Assembly (NCBI RefSeq): GCF_000800015.1
Contig: NZ_JUGR01000002.1
Span: 124,001 to 188,000, forward strand
Direction of reading: 5' to 3'
From: Terriglobus sp. TAA 43
Lineage (GTDB): Bacteria; Acidobacteriota; Terriglobia; Terriglobales; Acidobacteriaceae
Length of the DNA stretch: 64,000 nt
In this document: in pieces, positions 60,872 through 64,000 of the stretch
Layout of the letters: each line of letters begins with the position of its first letter
Position numbering within the stretch: the first letter of the stretch is position 1
Position numbers and translations under genes: made by a program
Notes under the pieces: model-generated
Database searches by the model: none
What the model was told of the DNA's origin: nothing
What the model saw: only the letters and a program-made list of their open reading frames with translations

Positions 60872-62419
60872 TCATGCCAGAAGCCCCTGCACCACGTTTG
60901 CGGGTGTGGTTCCCGTCAGCTTCTGATCGAGCCCCTGGAACTTGTACGTCAACTTGTTGTGATCAATGCCAAGGCAATGAAGGATGGTGGCATTGAAATC
61001 GCGCACCGGCACCGGGTCTTTCACAACGTTGTAGCTGTAATCGTCTGTCTCGCCGTAGGAGATACCGGGACGCACACCGCCACCAGTCATCCACGTAGTG
61101 AAACAGCGCGGATGATGATCTCGACCATAGTTCTCGCGCGACAAGCCACCCTGGCTATACACCGTGCGGCCAAACTCGCCGCCCCAGATCACCAGCGTGT
61201 CGTCCAAGAGCCCACGCTGCTTCAGGTCGGTCACCAACGCATAGCAGCCACGATCCACTTCTTCGCATAGCGTCGGCAGTGTTCCCACTACGTTGCCGTG
61301 TACATCCCAGCCACGCTTGTAAACCTGCGTAAAGCGCACACCACGCTCCGCCATGCGCCGCGCCATAAGGCAGTTGTATGCGAACGTACCGGGTTCCTTT
61401 GCCTCTTCGCCATACAAGTCCCACGTCGTCTGTGGTTCCTTGCTCAGGTCGGCCAATTCCGGCACGGATGTCTGCATGCGATACGCCATCTCATACTGAG
61501 CAATGCGCGAGTTGGTCTCCGGATCCCCGACCTCTTCGTATGTCTCACGATTAATCTGATTCACAGCATCGAGCATTTGGCGGCGCGTCGTGCTATCAAC
61601 ACCATCGGGATTGTCGATGTACAAAACCGGCTCACCCCCCGAGCGCAGACTTACGCCTGCGTACTCCGACGAAAGAAAGCCACTGCCCCACAAGCGAGAC
61701 GATACCGGCTGATTGTCCTGTTTGGGATTCAGCTTGGTCTGGAGCACAAGGAAGGTCGGCAGATTATCGTTCATGCTGCCAAGCCCATAGGAGAGCCATG
61801 AACCCAGACACGGCTTGCCCGCATTCATGTTGCCTGTGTTCATCAGCATGATTGCGGGTTCATGATTGATGGCGTCGGTGTTGGTCGACTTGATGATCGT
61901 GAGGTCGTCCACCAGCTTGCTGGTGTATGGCAACAGATCGCTGACATAGGTTCCCGTTTGACCATAGCGCTTGAAATCCCAATGAGAAGGTGCAACGGGG
62001 AAACGGGCCTGGCCTGCGGTCATTCCGGTCACCTGCTGCGCTCCTCGAACAGAATCGGGGATGTCCTTGTCATACTGCGCAGCAAGATTCGGCTTGTAAT
62101 CCCACATATCGAGCTGTGGCGGGCCGCCGGACATGAACAGATAGATGGCGCGCTTGGCCTTGGGTGCAAAATGCGGCAGTTTCAGTTCATCGGGGCCGGG
62201 TGCGCCTGCGGGTGTCTTTGGGCTGGACGCATGTGTTTGTAAGGCACGTTCGCCAACGAGGCTTGCCATGGCGGCCCATCCCATCACCTTGCCGGCACGG
62301 CCCAGGAAGTGACGGCGTGTCTGTAGCGATGCCCACTCTCGCCGAACCTCTGCAGGAAGCGCAAGGCGCGAGACGTCCAGTTCGTGTTCGTTATCCGTGC
62401 AGAGAGGATGCTGTTTCAT
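60872..62419 (-). CDS. DUF1501 (sulfatase-like) Tat-exported protein
   Basis: 515 aa. SLQTRRHFLGRAGKVMGWAA is a twin-arginine signal, though about 30 residues precede it. The domain shows YLFMSGGPPQLDMWDYKP, INHEPAIMLMNTGN, VIWGGEFGRT and GRDHHPRCFTTWM. DUF1501 members have an alkaline phosphatase/sulfatase-like fold. In Planctomycetes and Acidobacteria they accompany DUF1553 proteins. Function unknown. 6 bases separate it from the cytochrome gene. Confidence 0.9.
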   Translation of the reverse strand: MKQHPLCTDNEHELDVSRLALPAEVRREWASLQTRRHFLGRAGKVMGWAAMASLVGERALQTHASSPKTPAGAPGPDELKLPHFAPKAKRAIYLFMSGGPPQLDMWDYKPNLAAQYDKDIPDSVRGAQQVTGMTAGQARFPVAPSHWDFKRYGQTGTYVSDLLPYTSKLVDDLTIIKSTNTDAINHEPAIMLMNTGNMNAGKPCLGSWLSYGLGSMNDNLPTFLVLQTKLNPKQDNQPVSSRLWGSGFLSSEYAGVSLRSGGEPVLYIDNPDGVDSTTRRQMLDAVNQINRETYEEVGDPETNSRIAQYEMAYRMQTSVPELADLSKEPQTTWDLYGEEAKEPGTFAYNCLMARRMAERGVRFTQVYKRGWDVHGNVVGTLPTLCEEVDRGCYALVTDLKQRGLLDDTLVIWGGEFGRTVYSQGGLSRENYGRDHHPRCFTTWMTGGGVRPGISYGETDDYSYNVVKDPVPVRDFNATILHCLGIDHNKLTYKFQGLDQKLTGTTPANVVQGLLA

Positions 62420-62432
62420 GTCCTGTCCCTCA

Positions 62433-64000
62433 TTACTTCGTCAACGTCTCGTCCAGGTTCAACATTTCGCTGGCAACCATAGTCCATGCCGCGAGCTCCG
62501 ATGCGGAGATGGACGTATCACGCTTCATTTCGCCGACTGAGACAAGCTGGGTTGCAGCCTTCGCGTCGGTCGCATAATGCTTCTGCATCTTGTCGAGCGA
62601 AGCCATTAATACTGCCGTTGTTTTTGGCGATGGATCACGGGCAAGGAGAATATTGCTCAAAAAGCGAATTCGCTGCTCTGGTTGCCGTCCCCCCTGTTTG
62701 ATCACGCGCTGCGCAAGCGCTCGCGATGCCTCCACCCACTGCACATCGTCCATGGTGACCAGCGCCTGCAGAGGCGTGTCCGTGCGCTGTCTGCGTGTGC
62801 ATGCCCCGTCACGCATCGGTGCATCGAACGCATCCATATCTGGCGCGACAGCCATGCGCTTCCAGTAGGTGTACATGCTGCGGCGATAGAGTGCGTCACC
62901 ATGGTCCTGCTCATACTTTGCCGTATCGGCCCGGGGGTGGCTCACCTGCTCCCAAACGTTCGCAGGTTGATACGGCTTCACACTCGGGCCACCGATCTTG
63001 TTCACAAGCAAGCCGCTGCTCTGAAGCGCGACATCACGCAGCATCTCTGCATCCATGCGGAATCGCGGACCATGCGCCAGCAGTAGATTTCGAGGATCTC
63101 TCTTTAGTTGATCGGGCCGAGTCACCGCGCTTTGGCGATACGCCTCCGACATCACCATCAACTTGTACATGTGTTTCATGTCCCATCCGCTCTCACGAAA
63201 CTCGACGGCAAGCCAGTCAAGCAATTCGGGATGCGAAGGACGACCGCCCATGATGCCGAAGTCTTCTGTGGTCTCCACAAGACCCGTGCCGAAGACTTCG
63301 TACCACATGCGATTGACAGTAACTCGAGCGGTCAGCGGATTCTGAGGACTGACTGTCCACTTCGCCAGTGCGAGGCGATTATGCAGCATGTTCGCAGGCA
63401 ATGCCGGGAGGTAGTGCGGCGTGTTGGCAGCGACACGCTCAGCACGTGCGGTGTAGACACCTCGTGTCAGAACATCGGCATATGGGATCGAAGGCTTTTC
63501 AGAGGAGACCATGGAGAGTTCTCCGCCCTCCGATAGCTTGGCAAGTTCGCCGTCGAGCTTTGCGATCTCAGCCTGCTTTGCCATCGTATCCGCGTTGACG
63601 TGGTTCAGATAGAACTCGCCCATTGCGTGCCATTGGTCTGCGTTCCAGTGCGTGGTCTGCTTGGCCACCAGCTCTGCGGCATAGTCTTCATAAGGCAGCA
63701 GAGCCATCTCGTCCGGCGTCAGAGCGCGCTTGTACAGTCGAAGATCCTGATATCGCGTGTCATGCGCGGGGTTGCCCTCGGGATAACGCCAGCCAATCAT
63801 CATCGGCGCTTGCGTCCGAATAGTAGGTGGCTGCGCCTTGTCGTTCGGGCGAAGATTGTCCACGACGACTGTTGTCGCTATCGACTTGCCATCGACGTAA
63901 AGTTTGATGCCCGCAGCCTTACCCGAACCATCGTAGGTAAAGAGGATGTGTTTCCAGGAACCATCAGAAGGAATGGGTACTACTGCGGCGACACGAATCG
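62433..64000 (-). CDS. LamG-DUF1553 protein, C-terminal part only
   Basis: The frame runs through the right window edge, so the start is missing (522 codons visible). The first visible residues ([20 protein letters not shown] and [14 protein letters not shown]) are a LamG/concanavalin-type domain. Then a PSD1-type C-terminus, DUF1553: [57 protein letters not shown] and [13 protein letters not shown]. These proteins usually carry a cytochrome c domain and DUF1549 ahead of LamG, outside this window. A GTG at 63863 is not the true start. First gene of the four-gene operon, 13 bases before DUF1501. Confidence 0.9.
   Translation of the reverse strand, partial: IRVAAVVPIPSDGSWKHILFTYDGSGKAAGIKLYVDGKSIATTVVVDNLRPNDKAQPPTIRTQAPMMIGWRYPEGNPAHDTRYQDLRLYKRALTPDEMALLPYEDYAAELVAKQTTHWNADQWHAMGEFYLNHVNADTMAKQAEIAKLDGELAKLSEGGELSMVSSEKPSIPYADVLTRGVYTARAERVAANTPHYLPALPANMLHNRLALAKWTVSPQNPLTARVTVNRMWYEVFGTGLVETTEDFGIMGGRPSHPELLDWLAVEFRESGWDMKHMYKLMVMSEAYRQSAVTRPDQLKRDPRNLLLAHGPRFRMDAEMLRDVALQSSGLLVNKIGGPSVKPYQPANVWEQVSHPRADTAKYEQDHGDALYRRSMYTYWKRMAVAPDMDAFDAPMRDGACTRRQRTDTPLQALVTMDDVQWVEASRALAQRVIKQGGRQPEQRIRFLSNILLARDPSPKTTAVLMASLDKMQKHYATDAKAATQLVSVGEMKRDTSISASELAAWTMVASEMLNLDETLTK

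Noticed and set aside
53331-64000. A third attachment repeat marking the right end of island 2
   Set aside because: No copy of the tRNA 3' end (GCGGTTCGATCCCGC) was seen to the right of 44522 by eye; a computed search would be decisive.

Overview
The window looks like a chromosomal segment of an Acidobacteriota bacterium, most likely Acidobacteriaceae (Granulicella/Terriglobus/Edaphobacter type). This is inferred from gene content only: a c-type cytochrome/DUF1501/DUF1553-LamG/beta-propeller cluster, an ABC-2 exporter with a DesK/DesR-like two-component pair, and an imuA-imuB-dnaE2 mutasome. No 16S gene or other marker is present to confirm it.

Left flank (1-7.6 kb) is housekeeping. It holds the start of a secreted Ig-like repeat protein, a compact minus-strand aroC-def-fmt run, and a plus-strand run of a GGDEF diguanylate cyclase, fructose-1,6-bisphosphatase and a long AlaX-type alanyl-tRNA editing protein. 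A tRNA-Ala(CGC) gene follows.

The 3' end of that tRNA gene is the attachment site of a genomic island of about 36.8 kb. A perfect 69-bp direct repeat (7659-7727 and 44454-44522) bounds it. Copies of the motif TGGGGCCAWTAAG lie just inside both ends and look like integrase arm sites. Island modules in order: tyrosine integrase, HTH excisionase and four unknown genes; a serine resolvase; a secreted SGNH-like pseudoenzyme module with a ribbon-helix-helix protein and a DUF1376 replication-type protein; a spacer rich in inverted repeats; then an accessory zone. That zone has a 1260-aa protein with a C-terminal PD-(D/E)XK nuclease signature, a SLATT (DUF4231) + TIR pair, a TIR-TM-14xWD40 protein, a TIR-like/deoxyribosyltransferase-fold protein, a decayed SRAP gene, the imuA-imuB-dnaE2 cassette, an RHS toxin with a coupled LRR protein, and a phage-like coiled-coil protein. 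Its makeup suggests an integrative defence/conflict island with its own mutagenic repair module.

A second, decaying island begins immediately beyond the right repeat (44.5 kb to about 52.7 kb). It has an integrase lacking its N-terminal half, a different set of three arm-like repeats (TGGGTCACGA), a frameshifted copy of a 100-aa gene also found in island 1, a zincin-like protein with a small membrane partner, a single-TM protein and a KAP NTPase with an apparent extracytoplasmic propeller. Its right end was not found.

The right flank (52.7-64 kb) holds a NarL-type regulator with a degenerate receiver, a 42-aa membrane peptide, a secreted alpha/beta hydrolase, an aldehyde dehydrogenase stub, an ABC exporter/two-component operon, and a four-gene minus-strand operon (LamG-DUF1553, DUF1501, cytochrome c-LRR, NHL propeller) that runs off the right edge.
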